From NCBI GenBank assembly GCA_947174995.1, contig CAMWLC010000016.1:1-52573 (forward strand): 52,573 bases of DNA. The letters run 5' to 3'. Source of the DNA: an uncultured Porphyromonadaceae bacterium. GTDB lineage: Bacteria; Bacteroidota; Bacteroidia; Bacteroidales; Muribaculaceae. The notes under the pieces are model-generated. The model had not been told where the DNA came from. It was given only the letters and a program-made list of their open reading frames with translations, and made no database searches. The position numbers were made by a program, and so were the translations under genes. Of the stretch, positions 20,349-29,370 are shown in pieces. Every line of letters begins with the position of its first letter. The stretch's first letter is position 1.

Positions 20349-22712
20349 TCATAAGTTCCATCGCAGGGTCACGCCCGCCGTGAGAGGTTTGCCGAGCTGC
20401 ACGAATTCATTTCCCATAGACATGAAATAGAATGTGTGGTAGCGCGTGGAGGTGAGGTTTTTGCCCCAGAGCATGAGGCTCCAATCTTTTCCGGAGAGCG
20501 TTATCCCGGCGCCGAGCAGGAAATACATGGGCTGGCGCAGGGTGTTGGACTCGTTCCACATTATGTCGCCCGTGCCCCTCAGGTTCAGGTCGAGTTCAAG
20601 ACTCCTCACGCTCTGCGAGGCAAATTCAAACGTGTAGAGTCCCTGGAGGAAGAGGGTGTTGGAGGGGGCGTATGGCAGACGTTTGCCGGCGTAGTCATTG
20701 ATACCGTCGTAAAACCTGACGAAGCGGGCGTTGGTGTAGCCGTAGGAGGCGTTGGCCGAGAACCCTCCGGCCGGATTCCAGCGCAGGGTGATTTCACCTC
20801 CGAAACTGCGCGTGCGCCCGGCGTTGGTCATGATGCGTCCGGTGGTCTGGCCGTCGGGAAACATGGTGAGCTGCTGGTCGCGGCAGTCAATGTAGAAAAG
20901 GGCCGCGTCGGCTCCGAGAGAGAGGTCGGGAAATTCGGTATGCGCCCCGATCTCATAGTTCCAGCTCGATTCCGGTTTATACCCCACGATGTCGTCAACA
21001 TCGTATTTCGAACCTATGCCCATGAGGTTCATCAGACGCTGCTGGAGCACGTCGCTGAACATCTGCGTGTTGAAACCTCCCGTCTTGTAGCCGCGCGAGA
21101 TATTGAGATACGTGTTGAGATTCCCCTCTGAATCCCATGTCCTGACAATGCCGAGTTTCGGCATCACGACCCAGTAATCGCGGTGAAGTTTTCCACGGTC
21201 ATCTATATCTATATGCACGTTCCGATAGGGTGTGAGCGATGAGAAATCGACTTGGGAGAGATCACCGGAAGGGTTTTCATATATGGTGTATCCGGTGTCG
21301 CAGAAGCTGTGGTAGTCCATCGCGGAGCGTTCGTAATCAAGTCGTATCCCGGCGGTGAGCTTCCATCCGCTGACCTCCACTTCAGACTGATGGTAGAGGG
21401 CGAGGCCGTAGGTGGAGAGGGTGAACTCGCTGTTCAGCGGGAACGTACGCGAGTCCCAGTGTATCGGGAAATAGGGGTTGCCGTGGTTGCGGTGAGATTC
21501 TATAAGGGTGGAGATTCCGGCATCCTGGAATGTCACCGGGGCCTCCATGGAGGTGTGTTTGTAGAATCCGAAGAGTCCGGCAAGCCAACGGTATATCCCC
21601 TCCCCTTGCGGCGAGCGGAAAAGGAGATCCTCCGTGAATCCCGTCTCGCGCTTCTTCTGCGTGAGTGTGAAGTATGATTCCGGAAGAAAGTCCTGGTCGA
21701 GGGTCATGTTGTCGTCGATATACTGCACGCTGGTGATCGACGTGGCCGAGAAGCGGGAGTGGACTTTGCGGAGAGTCAGGCCGTCCGAGAGGGTGAAGCG
21801 GCGGTAGAAGCATGTGTCGTTGTAATTCACCTCTCCCGTGGGAATGTATTCGTAGGGATACCCCCCCTGGCGGAGCACGGAGGTGGACAATACATTCTGA
21901 AGGCTAAGACCGGCGCGGGGATGCCATTCGGCCTTGACGCGCCCTCCGAGGCTGCGCTCCCTGTCGGTTTTCTCACCGGTGTGGAGATTGCGGAAGAATC
22001 CCGCGCCATAGTTGCCGTTGGCCGTCACAGCCATACCGAAACGGCGCGAGAATTTATGATACCATCCCGCCGAGGCGGAGAACGACGGACCGTTGCCCCC
22101 TCCGGCCATCAGTCTCCATCCCTGATAACGCATCGGGGAGAGTGTGGAGACGGAGATGAGGCCCCCCATGGTGTTTCGTCCGTAGAGCGTGGACTGCGGG
22201 CCACGGAGCATCTCGACCGAGGCTATGTCGGCCACATCGAAATCGTAGGCATCCTTGTTGAGCACCGGTACATTGTCCACCGTCAGACCCACGGCGGGCT
22301 GGTCCATGCGGGCGCCGATGCCGCGCACGTAGATGGAGGATGTGATGCGCGAGCCGTAGTCCGGGATATAGAAATTTGGCACGACGTCGGAGATTCCCTT
22401 GATGGTGACAGCATCGAGGCGCTCCAGTTCTACACGCCCGATGACAGTGGCGGCGAGGGCTTCGCCTCGCAGACGGTCTTCCTGCTTGATGGCAGTGACG
22501 TTGAGCTCTCCGAGCGTCACTTCCCCTCTCCCCTGCTCCGCACTCACACTGTCGCTCCGGGCCTCATCATGTTTGGCTACCCCGGAAAAGATTCCGGAAT
22601 CTCCGGCACACGCCGCCACCCCCTCCGTCGGGAGGGAGAAACCGGTTGCCCCGCCATTAAGAAAAGCGGATAACAGCGTGGTAGTCAGAAACATCTTGCC
22701 AACTATTCTCAT
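20349..22712 (-). CDS. TonB-dependent outer-membrane receptor
   Basis: 787 residues from the ATG at 22712 (MRIVGKMFLTT), chosen because the promoter just upstream would start transcription near 22735, inside a longer frame starting at 22736. Signal peptide, then a plug domain with VTIKGISDVVPNF, the conserved VRGIG and DNVPVLN strands and SVEMLRGPQSTLYGRNTMGG. The rest is a 22-strand-type barrel ending in GVTLRWNL. There is no N-terminal carboxypeptidase-D-like domain, and the partner gene is a lipoprotein without SusD features, so this is not a polysaccharide-utilisation pair. The style is closer to siderophore, heme or vitamin receptors. The ligand is unknown. Confidence 0.93.
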   Translation of the reverse strand: MRIVGKMFLTTTLLSAFLNGGATGFSLPTEGVAACAGDSGIFSGVAKHDEARSDSVSAEQGRGEVTLGELNVTAIKQEDRLRGEALAATVIGRVELERLDAVTIKGISDVVPNFYIPDYGSRITSSIYVRGIGARMDQPAVGLTVDNVPVLNKDAYDFDVADIASVEMLRGPQSTLYGRNTMGGLISVSTLSPMRYQGWRLMAGGGNGPSFSASAGWYHKFSRRFGMAVTANGNYGAGFFRNLHTGEKTDRERSLGGRVKAEWHPRAGLSLQNVLSTSVLRQGGYPYEYIPTGEVNYNDTCFYRRFTLSDGLTLRKVHSRFSATSITSVQYIDDNMTLDQDFLPESYFTLTQKKRETGFTEDLLFRSPQGEGIYRWLAGLFGFYKHTSMEAPVTFQDAGISTLIESHRNHGNPYFPIHWDSRTFPLNSEFTLSTYGLALYHQSEVEVSGWKLTAGIRLDYERSAMDYHSFCDTGYTIYENPSGDLSQVDFSSLTPYRNVHIDIDDRGKLHRDYWVVMPKLGIVRTWDSEGNLNTYLNISRGYKTGGFNTQMFSDVLQQRLMNLMGIGSKYDVDDIVGYKPESSWNYEIGAHTEFPDLSLGADAALFYIDCRDQQLTMFPDGQTTGRIMTNAGRTRSFGGEITLRWNPAGGFSANASYGYTNARFVRFYDGINDYAGKRLPYAPSNTLFLQGLYTFEFASQSVRSLELDLNLRGTGDIMWNESNTLRQPMYFLLGAGITLSGKDWSLMLWGKNLTSTRYHTFYFMSMGNEFVQLGKPLTAGVTLRWNL

Positions 22713-22740
22713 GGTGCCGGTGGAGGTCAGTATCACATCG

Positions 22741-22772
22741 CAAAATTACATCTTCCATCCCCGCCCCACAAT
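22741..22772 (-). promoter_or_regulatory. promoter of the TonB receptor gene
   Basis: On the minus strand ATTG (22772-22769), 20 nt, then TAATTTTG (22748-22741). The -7 box matches TAnnTTTG fully and the -33 box matches three of four bases. The predicted start near 22735 gives a short leader of about 20 nt before the ATG at 22712. Confidence 0.65.
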
Positions 22773-22907
22773 CCCCATTTCTTATGATTTTTCACTCCCC
22801 CATGATGAATTTCTAAAATATACTCCCGCTTGAATCAGTTATATATGTGTGGCTGCATGTATTTCGGCCCTGCAGCCGATAACCGCATAACCATCTAATT
22901 CCGAATC

Positions 22908-24125
22908 ATGAAGTCCATCAAGGAAATCTACCGCATAGGCACCGGCCCCTCGTCGAGCCACACAATGGGTCCGCGAAAGGCGGCCGAAAGTTTTCTGTCA
23001 ACACATCTCGGGGCGCATGGCTTCGAAGTGACGCTCTTCGGAAGCCTGGCCGCTACCGGAAAGGGCCACATGACCGACGAAGCGGTGATTGATGCCCTCG
23101 GCAAGACCGGTATTCCCGTCAAGATTGTCTGGAAACCGGACGAGTTCCTCCCCTATCATCCCAATGCGATGACCATCCGCTCGCTTGATTCAGAGGGTTT
23201 CCCCACTGATGTGCAGACCTATTACAGTGTCGGTGGCGGAGCAATCGAGGAGGAGGGAAAGCCCCACGAGACCGCTTCGGAAATCTACCCGCACGACACT
23301 CTTGAGGAGATAATGGCCTACTGCGAACGCACGGGGCGCACTTACTGGGAGTATGTGGAGCAGATCGAAGGTCCCGGTCTCTACGATCATCTGCGCGAGG
23401 TGTGGAAGACCATGCGCGAAGCCGTCGAGCGGGGTCTTGATGCCGAGGGACGCCTCCCCGGGCCGCTCAATCTCCAGCGCAAGTCTCACGCCTACTACGT
23501 GAAGGCCGGGGGCTACCGCGACAACCTCCGTTCGCGCGGCTACGTATTCGCCTACGCCCTTGCCGTCAGCGAGGAGAACGCTTCGGGCGGCGTTATAGTC
23601 ACGGCTCCCACTTGCGGCTCCTGCGGCGTGCTTCCCGGTGTGCTTTACCATCTCTGGAAAAGCCGTAATTTCACCGAAATGCAAATGCTCCATGCCCTCG
23701 CCACGGCAGGACTCTTCGGCAATATAGTTAAGCAGAACGCCTCCATCTCCGGAGCCGACGTAGGTTGCCAGGGGGAGGTGGGCGTGGCCTGCGCAATGGC
23801 GGCGGCCGCCGCGAGTCAGCTCTTCGGCGGCAGCCCTGCCCAGATAGAATATGCAGCAGAAATGGGTCTGGAACACCATCTCGGCATGACCTGCGACCCG
23901 GTGTGCGGGCTGGTGCAGATACCCTGCATAGAGCGCAACGCCTACGCGGCGGCGCGTGCGCTGGACGCCAACATCTATTCCAATTTCTCCGACGGCAGTC
24001 ACCGCGTGTCGTTTGACAAGCTCGTGAGGGTGATGAAGGAGACGGGGCACGACCTCCCCTCCCTCTATAAGGAGACCGGCACCGGAGGTCTGGCCAAGGA
24101 TTACAAACAGATGACCCGTAAATGA
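22908..24125 (+). CDS. sdaA: L-serine ammonia-lyase, iron-sulfur type
   Basis: Converts L-serine to pyruvate and ammonia in the cytoplasm. The 405-residue single chain has the N-terminal domain (IGTGPSSSHTMGPRKAAESF) fused to the catalytic domain. The three [4Fe-4S] cysteines are Cys287, Cys329 and Cys340, spaced 42 and 11 residues apart as in characterised one-chain enzymes. Conserved blocks TAPTCGSCGVLPG and VKQNASISGADVGCQGE are intact. No ACT domain is seen. The stop overlaps the ribonuclease Z start (ATGA), so the two are coupled. I found no convincing promoter in the 195 nt between this gene and the divergent receptor gene apart from the receptor's own. Confidence 0.96.
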   Translation: MKSIKEIYRIGTGPSSSHTMGPRKAAESFLSTHLGAHGFEVTLFGSLAATGKGHMTDEAVIDALGKTGIPVKIVWKPDEFLPYHPNAMTIRSLDSEGFPTDVQTYYSVGGGAIEEEGKPHETASEIYPHDTLEEIMAYCERTGRTYWEYVEQIEGPGLYDHLREVWKTMREAVERGLDAEGRLPGPLNLQRKSHAYYVKAGGYRDNLRSRGYVFAYALAVSEENASGGVIVTAPTCGSCGVLPGVLYHLWKSRNFTEMQMLHALATAGLFGNIVKQNASISGADVGCQGEVGVACAMAAAAASQLFGGSPAQIEYAAEMGLEHHLGMTCDPVCGLVQIPCIERNAYAAARALDANIYSNFSDGSHRVSFDKLVRVMKETGHDLPSLYKETGTGGLAKDYKQMTRK

Positions 24126-25045
24126 GCAACGCCCCTGATTTCACCATTCATTGCTTAGGATGCGGGTCCGCCAAACCGAGCCTTCGCCATAATCCATCCT
24201 CTACGGTGCTCGACTGCCGGGGAAACCTCTTCATGATAGACTGCGGCGAGGGGGCGCAGCGCACTTTCCAGCAGCAGCGCCTCAAGTTCTCGCGCCTGGG
24301 CCATGTATTTCTCACGCATCTGCACGGCGACCACGTGTTCGGACTGCCGGGCCTCATCGGCACACTCGCCCTCTCCGGCGGCGGGGGTTCCATCACCATC
24401 CACACCTTCGAGGAGGGGAAACGGATTCTGACCGACATCTTCGATTATTTCTGCCGAGATACTCCCTTCGACATCCGCTTCAACGTCTTATCCCCTGCAG
24501 AAGAGACAGTGATTTTTGAGAACAATGCCATGACGGTGCGCACCATTCCGCTGAGCCACAGGGTGCCGACCGTGGGATATGTGTTTGAAGAAAAACCCGG
24601 ACTGGCGCATATCAACCGTGAGATGTGCGATTTCCACGGAGTGCCCATATCGCAGATGAGGGCCATAAAGGGGGGAGCCGATTTCGTGAAGCCTGACGGC
24701 ACGGTCATTCCGCACGCGATGCTGACGCGACCCGCCGACCCGCCGCGCAGCTACGCCCATATCGGCGACACGAAATATATGCCGACTCTTGCCGATAAGA
24801 TACGCGGGGTGTCGCTGCTCTATCACGAGACCACTTATCTGGAAAGCGACAAGGCCCTGGCGGGACCGCGCGGCCATTCCACGGCCCTCCAGGCGGCCAC
24901 AGTGGCCCGCGATGCCGGAGTCGGAGCCCTGCTCACGGGCCATTACTCCTCGCGCTATCACGACGACGCCCTCTTCGCCGCCGAGGCGAAGGAAGTCTTC
25001 CCCACGGTCATCACAGGCCGGGAGGGCCTCCGCATACCTCTCTGA
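24122..25045 (+). CDS. rnz: ribonuclease Z
   Basis: Metallo-beta-lactamase-fold endonuclease that matures the 3' end of tRNA precursors. 307 residues. The metal motif HLHGDH gives His66, His68, Asp70 and His71. The short-form RNase Z pattern follows: the flexible-arm region, TIPLSHRVPTVGYVFEEKPG, then HIGDTKY and LLTGHYSSRY with the later ligands. It overlaps the sdaA stop by 4 nt. A strong bidirectional terminator lies 38 nt behind it. Confidence 0.95.
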   Translation: MSNAPDFTIHCLGCGSAKPSLRHNPSSTVLDCRGNLFMIDCGEGAQRTFQQQRLKFSRLGHVFLTHLHGDHVFGLPGLIGTLALSGGGGSITIHTFEEGKRILTDIFDYFCRDTPFDIRFNVLSPAEETVIFENNAMTVRTIPLSHRVPTVGYVFEEKPGLAHINREMCDFHGVPISQMRAIKGGADFVKPDGTVIPHAMLTRPADPPRSYAHIGDTKYMPTLADKIRGVSLLYHETTYLESDKALAGPRGHSTALQAATVARDAGVGALLTGHYSSRYHDDALFAAEAKEVFPTVITGREGLRIPL

Positions 25046-25083
25046 TCGGGAGGAAGTGCCTTCCGGCGATAACCAAAGGGCAG

Positions 25084-25125
25084 AAAATCCGGTCCCTATG
25101 CTTTTGAGCATGGGGACCGGATTTT
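25084..25125. terminator. bidirectional terminator between rnz and the Omp28-like genes
   Basis: An 18-bp stem (25084-25101 with 25108-25125, one T-G wobble at the inner end of the CCC run) and a 6-nt loop. On the plus strand it ends in ATTTTTT, on the minus strand in GGATTTTCTG. It lies between convergent genes ending at 25045 and 25168 and would serve both. Confidence 0.85.
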
Positions 25126-25167
25126 TTGATGCCTGCGAATAAGCAGTGGCTGATGCCGGGCTGCGAA

Positions 25168-27180
25168 TCAGCGGAGCTTGAAGGCCTGCACGCCGTCGGA
25201 ATCAGCGACTTTGACTATCACTACTCCGGCAGGGACTGCGATCCTTGCGCTTCCCTTCACTTCCACACGCGCCAGGGCTATGCCGTCGGGGGTGTATACC
25301 ACGGCTTCGCCGCTCTCGGCACAGACAGTGACCTCGTTGCCGTTTCTGCTGACGCTGACTCCGCTGTCGGCAACATTTGCCACGCCGCTGAGCGCGCCAT
25401 ATTCGGAAGCGGGGATGATGTCGGAAGCCACGATGGCGTTCGACTCTCCGTCGATAAGAAGCACTATCACTTCCGTCTCTTTGAGGTTATGGATAGCTTC
25501 GGGCACTTTGAATTCCAACGTGCCGGCGCGGGCTTCGTCCTTCACCCAGGCTCCTGCCATGGGCTCGCCATAGAAAGAGGGCCAGATGCCGCGGGCCACG
25601 TGATGATACACCATCTTGCTGAAGGGTATCATTTCAACACCCCACTCCCCTCCGGAAAGATACTTCTTCATGTAGGGAAGGAGGAAGTCGCCGTAGTTGG
25701 AGGAGATATAGGATTCGGTGCGGTTGTAGAATCCGTTGGTCTGCGTGTAGCCGGAGTCGTTGCCGGTCACATTGTTCTCAATCATAACGGCGGCGGCGCG
25801 GATGTCGATGCCATCGGCGTCGTATGCGTTACGGGCCTCGAAATCCACCTTCACGGTCTTGCCCCAGGGATTCTCCTCCGTGGCGTCGGTGGAGACTCCG
25901 GTGATCTTGACGAGATTGTAGCTTCCGGCCTCCATCTGCTTGGCAAACTCGGCGCGTCGGTCCGGAGTCAGACCGCGTGTGGCGCGGTTGAACATAGCCT
26001 GAGGATAGCTCGTCGTGCCGTTGAGATCCATCGTGTTGAGCAGATACTCCGCTGTACCCTCCGACATGGGGTCGTAATAGTTGATGAAGCCGTGGATGGC
26101 TATTCCGATGAACTTGTTGAGGCCTTCCTCATTGCCGGGATAATTGTCGGTATAATACTGAAGGCTGGCGGTGCCCGATGGGCAGGCCTGGCAACCTGTG
26201 GCAGTCACCTCCTCCACCACCACATTGGCGGGATAAGAGAAAGTCGGCACACCGATGGAGCCGGTGAGCACCGTGGAGGGGGCACCCTCGTAGTCGGGAG
26301 TGATGGTGACGGTGTAATGTCGGGTCTTCTCGCCATCGATGGTGATGGGGTCGAACTTCACCAGCTGATAGATGAGCACATTTCCGGTATTGCCGAACGG
26401 CTTCTTGTAGTAGGTCTCCACCTTCTCGCCGTCAAGGTCGAGCGTGGCCGTGAAACCGGGACACGCTACAGGGGTTTTCATGCCGACATTGACGGAGACA
26501 GTCACCTGTTTGCCCATCTCGGTGACTTTGGGGGTCTTGTTGTCGAGCGTCACCGCGTAATTGCCCAGGCTGATGTTGGTGAATCCGGTCATGCCGAGGT
26601 CCTCGCCCGTGCTGACGAAGGCGAGGCGCACCTTCTTTCCGCCGAACCCGTTGAGTGGACACACGACGTCACGCGTGGCGATTTCCTGCGTGCGGCTTCC
26701 GCTCACGGTGGCCTCAAGCACGGGGACCTCGGAGAAATCCTCCTTGGCAAATCCGCCGTTTTCCGATACAAGCACCTTGTAGGGATTCTTGCCTTGCCCC
26801 CACAATCCGCGCAGACAGTACACGGCTGCCGTGAAGGAGAGCTCCACGTTGTCGGAGGGAATCTCTATCTCGGGCGTAACGAGCCACTGGTCGGCCGCCG
26901 TGGAGGGGGTGAAGTTGGTGCAGCTGAAGGGTATGCACTGGCTGCCGTAGTTCAGCAGGATGTAATACGGGCCTGATCCGTCGGCGTTGAAGTAGTTGGT
27001 CATATCGGAGGAGGGGGTGGCGCCGTTGCCGTAGGTGTACCACCCGTCGGTGAGATAGTCACCCTCCTGACCCATCTTGACGAAATTTTCCGAATAAAAC
27101 TCGGGGGTCGTGATTTCGGCTGCCGCAGCCGAGGCGATTGCCGCCCCGGCCACCAGCAGTGATGTCTTGAGAATATTCAT
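25168..27180 (-). CDS. secreted Omp28-like protein, C-terminal sorting-like domain (copy 1)
   Basis: 670 residues with an N-terminal signal peptide (MNILKTSLLVAGAAIASAAA). The N-terminal third is a beta-rich, jelly-roll-like region. The middle holds an Omp28/thioredoxin-like part with a CxxC motif in EEVTATGCQACPSGTASLQY. The last 70 residues look like a type A sorting domain of type IX secretion cargo (ending AGVVIVKVADSDGVQAFKLR). It lies 10 nt behind a paralogue with the same layout. Function is not established; the CxxC suggests redox or metal binding. Secretion by type IX is inference, because no secretion genes are in the window. Confidence 0.88.
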   Translation of the reverse strand: MNILKTSLLVAGAAIASAAAAEITTPEFYSENFVKMGQEGDYLTDGWYTYGNGATPSSDMTNYFNADGSGPYYILLNYGSQCIPFSCTNFTPSTAADQWLVTPEIEIPSDNVELSFTAAVYCLRGLWGQGKNPYKVLVSENGGFAKEDFSEVPVLEATVSGSRTQEIATRDVVCPLNGFGGKKVRLAFVSTGEDLGMTGFTNISLGNYAVTLDNKTPKVTEMGKQVTVSVNVGMKTPVACPGFTATLDLDGEKVETYYKKPFGNTGNVLIYQLVKFDPITIDGEKTRHYTVTITPDYEGAPSTVLTGSIGVPTFSYPANVVVEEVTATGCQACPSGTASLQYYTDNYPGNEEGLNKFIGIAIHGFINYYDPMSEGTAEYLLNTMDLNGTTSYPQAMFNRATRGLTPDRRAEFAKQMEAGSYNLVKITGVSTDATEENPWGKTVKVDFEARNAYDADGIDIRAAAVMIENNVTGNDSGYTQTNGFYNRTESYISSNYGDFLLPYMKKYLSGGEWGVEMIPFSKMVYHHVARGIWPSFYGEPMAGAWVKDEARAGTLEFKVPEAIHNLKETEVIVLLIDGESNAIVASDIIPASEYGALSGVANVADSGVSVSRNGNEVTVCAESGEAVVYTPDGIALARVEVKGSARIAVPAGVVIVKVADSDGVQAFKLR

Positions 27181-27190
27181 GGCATTATGG

Positions 27191-29152
27191 TTATTTCACG
27201 GTTTTGAGAGTGGTGCGTCCGGCGGCATTGGCCACATTCACGATGGAGAGGCCCTCGGGAAGCTCGAAGGAGCTGAATCCGGCGGCTACCTCGGCTCGAA
27301 CCACGAGCGAACCGTCGGCGCCGAAGATCTCGACATAACCCTCGCTGTCGCTCTCCACACTGAGGATTCCGTTCTCAATGCCAAGACGCGGCGCTCCGGC
27401 GCAGTCGGCCACACCCTGCACACCGGAAAGCTCCTTGCCGTAGTCGGCGGCGTTCACGCGGTCGGCGCTTATAACCTCTCCAGTGAGAGTATTGGAAAGC
27501 ACCACGATGATGGCGGTGTTGGCTTCGTCAACCACCGATATAGGCATGGTGAACTGCAGGGTCTCGGTGCGCTCGGTGTCGGCTGTCCAGGCACCCTCGA
27601 GAGGCTTTCCGGCGTATGAGGGGAATACATCGCGCACCACCTCGTTGTAGACCATCTGGGTGTAAGGCACCACCTGCTGGCCCGGACGGTTGACGTATAT
27701 CTCCATATAGGGAAGCATCTCGGCTCCGAGCTGCTCGACAATATCCTTGGAGGTGAAATTGCCGAAGTTATTGGTCTGGCTCCACTGCGAGTTCTTGCCG
27801 GAGAGCTCGTTTTCAATCACTATGGCGGAGATGCCCAGTCCGAGTCCGGGGGAGTTGAAGGAGATGCGCGGGGCACAGGTGAGCGTCATGGTGCGCGTGT
27901 TGTCATCGTAATCGGCTCGCTTCAGGGCGATGCGACCGTAGGTCTTGCCGCTCATCAGGGCATCGATGTCGATGCTGGCGGGATGCAGGACCACGCGGCG
28001 GTTGAGCATCGCCGAGGGATAGCCCTGGAAGCCATATTTCTGAGCAAGTGACATCGCGGGGTTGTAGTAGGTGGCGGGAGCCTGCATCGGGTCGCCGTCA
28101 TGCACGGCGGCCATGAAGAAGCGGGCGCCGTCGGCACGTGTGCCGTCATAGTAATCGCTGTAATAGCTCAGGTAGGCCGCGCCCAGGGGGCAGTAGCCGC
28201 ACCAGGTGCCGGTAAACTCCTCGGCGAGCACCACCGGAGGATAGATACGTTCGGCGTTGATGAGCGTGCCCGTGATGTAGGTGGGTTCGAGAGACTCGTC
28301 GTTGAGAGTGACGGTGACGGTGTAGTTCACCTGCGCCTCACCCTTGAAATCTATTCCTGAGAAGACGGGTGACACCGTGGTGAACATCCCCTGCGTGATG
28401 TTGCCGGCATATTCATACGTGTACTCCTCCCCGTTCTCCAGATGTAGCACGGCCTTGAGACCGGGCACCTTGAAGGGTGTCGACACCTTCATCTTGAACT
28501 CCATCTTGGACTCGGTGCCGTCGAGAATCATGTTCTCGAGCGCCTCCTCGTCATCCACGCTCAGGAAATAGGGGGCGACGCTGATGCCGTTGAAGCCCAC
28601 GATGCCGGAACTGTTGTCGAGATTGACCAGGGCGAGACGCACGCTCTTGCCGGCATATCCCTCCAGGACTATGCGGCGCGTGACGGTATTGATTCCCCCG
28701 TTGCCCTGCAGGGCAGTCTTGAGCAACTGGGTCTGGCGGAAATCATCCTTGGTACCCTCCCCTCCCTCGCTGAGATAGACGGCGTAGTTGTTTTTGATAT
28801 TGTTTCCGGATACGGCTACCGTGAAACAGAGAAGCTCGGCATCCTTGCCGACGGTAAACTCCGGCGTGATCAGCCATTCGTCAGACTTGCTGCCGTCCGT
28901 GAACTGCGAGGGGCTGAACGCCGTGGGGGCGAGAGTGGCCGCGCTCAGCACGGTGTAGCAGTTGGCAGGGGTGTATTCATCGAAATAGTTGGCAAAATCC
29001 CCCGTCGGGGTTGCGTCATGGCCTATCATCGTCCATCCTGCGGGCACGACATAGTCGCCAAACTCTCCCACGAAGGATGTGGTGTGTGTCACGGTCGCGC
29101 CTGCGCCCAGGGCAAACGCGAGCATCGCGCCGGAAAGTAAAATCTGTCTCAT
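27191..29152 (-). CDS. secreted Omp28-like protein, C-terminal sorting-like domain (copy 2)
   Basis: 653 residues from the ATG at 29152 (MRQILLSGAMLAFALGAGA), chosen because it starts a clean signal peptide; the upstream in-frame ATG at 29215 lies inside a hairpin. Same architecture as the gene behind it: beta-rich N-terminal part, Omp28-like part with a thioredoxin-like CGYC in EEFTGTWCGYCPLGAAYLSY, and a C-terminal sorting-like tail (GLSIVNVANAAGRTTLKTVK). The two copies look like an old tandem duplication. The cysteine motif differs (CGYC here, CQAC in copy 1). Confidence 0.88.
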   Translation of the reverse strand: MRQILLSGAMLAFALGAGATVTHTTSFVGEFGDYVVPAGWTMIGHDATPTGDFANYFDEYTPANCYTVLSAATLAPTAFSPSQFTDGSKSDEWLITPEFTVGKDAELLCFTVAVSGNNIKNNYAVYLSEGGEGTKDDFRQTQLLKTALQGNGGINTVTRRIVLEGYAGKSVRLALVNLDNSSGIVGFNGISVAPYFLSVDDEEALENMILDGTESKMEFKMKVSTPFKVPGLKAVLHLENGEEYTYEYAGNITQGMFTTVSPVFSGIDFKGEAQVNYTVTVTLNDESLEPTYITGTLINAERIYPPVVLAEEFTGTWCGYCPLGAAYLSYYSDYYDGTRADGARFFMAAVHDGDPMQAPATYYNPAMSLAQKYGFQGYPSAMLNRRVVLHPASIDIDALMSGKTYGRIALKRADYDDNTRTMTLTCAPRISFNSPGLGLGISAIVIENELSGKNSQWSQTNNFGNFTSKDIVEQLGAEMLPYMEIYVNRPGQQVVPYTQMVYNEVVRDVFPSYAGKPLEGAWTADTERTETLQFTMPISVVDEANTAIIVVLSNTLTGEVISADRVNAADYGKELSGVQGVADCAGAPRLGIENGILSVESDSEGYVEIFGADGSLVVRAEVAAGFSSFELPEGLSIVNVANAAGRTTLKTVK

Positions 29153-29199
29153 ACAGTAAGTAGGTCTTGTGTTTTGAACGTTCTCTGAAAAATGTAATT

Positions 29200-29242
29200 G
29201 GCCGGATTCGGGCAATCATGCGCTGACTGCCCGAATCCGGCC
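29200..29242 (-). other. 15-bp stem hairpin upstream of the Omp28-like pair
   Basis: GGCCGGATTCGGGCA (29200-29214) pairs exactly with TGCCCGAATCCGGCC (29228-29242) around a 13-nt loop. On the minus strand CAATTACATTTTTC follows. It may end the alpha-2-macroglobulin transcript (stop at 29371), or, if the candidate promoter at 29244-29275 is used, form the very 5' end of the Omp28-like mRNA. Confidence 0.6.
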
Positions 29243-29243
29243 A

Positions 29244-29275
29244 CAATATTACAACTTTTTTTTGAAAAATTTAAA
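29244..29275 (-). promoter_or_regulatory. candidate promoter of the Omp28-like pair
   Basis: On the minus strand TTTA (29275-29272), 20 nt of A/T-rich DNA, then TAATATTG (29251-29244): three of four bases at -33 and five of six defined bases at -7. The spacing is ideal. Transcription would begin near 29238, in the arm of the adjacent hairpin. Confidence 0.4.
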
Positions 29276-29370
29276 TCTTTCGGCTTAAAATCTCCAAAAA
29301 GATGATTTAAAACATATAAGGACGTCTTCAACAAAGTGATGTGACCTCATCTTACAAGAAATGCCGGGCG

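Noticed and set aside
23190-24050. 286-codon open frame on the minus strand
   Set aside because: Antisense to sdaA, whose iron-sulfur cysteine spacing is intact.
25126-26976. 616-codon open frame on the plus strand
   Set aside because: Antisense to Omp28-like copy 1, crosses its terminator, no signal or domain, and a His/Gly-rich low-information translation.
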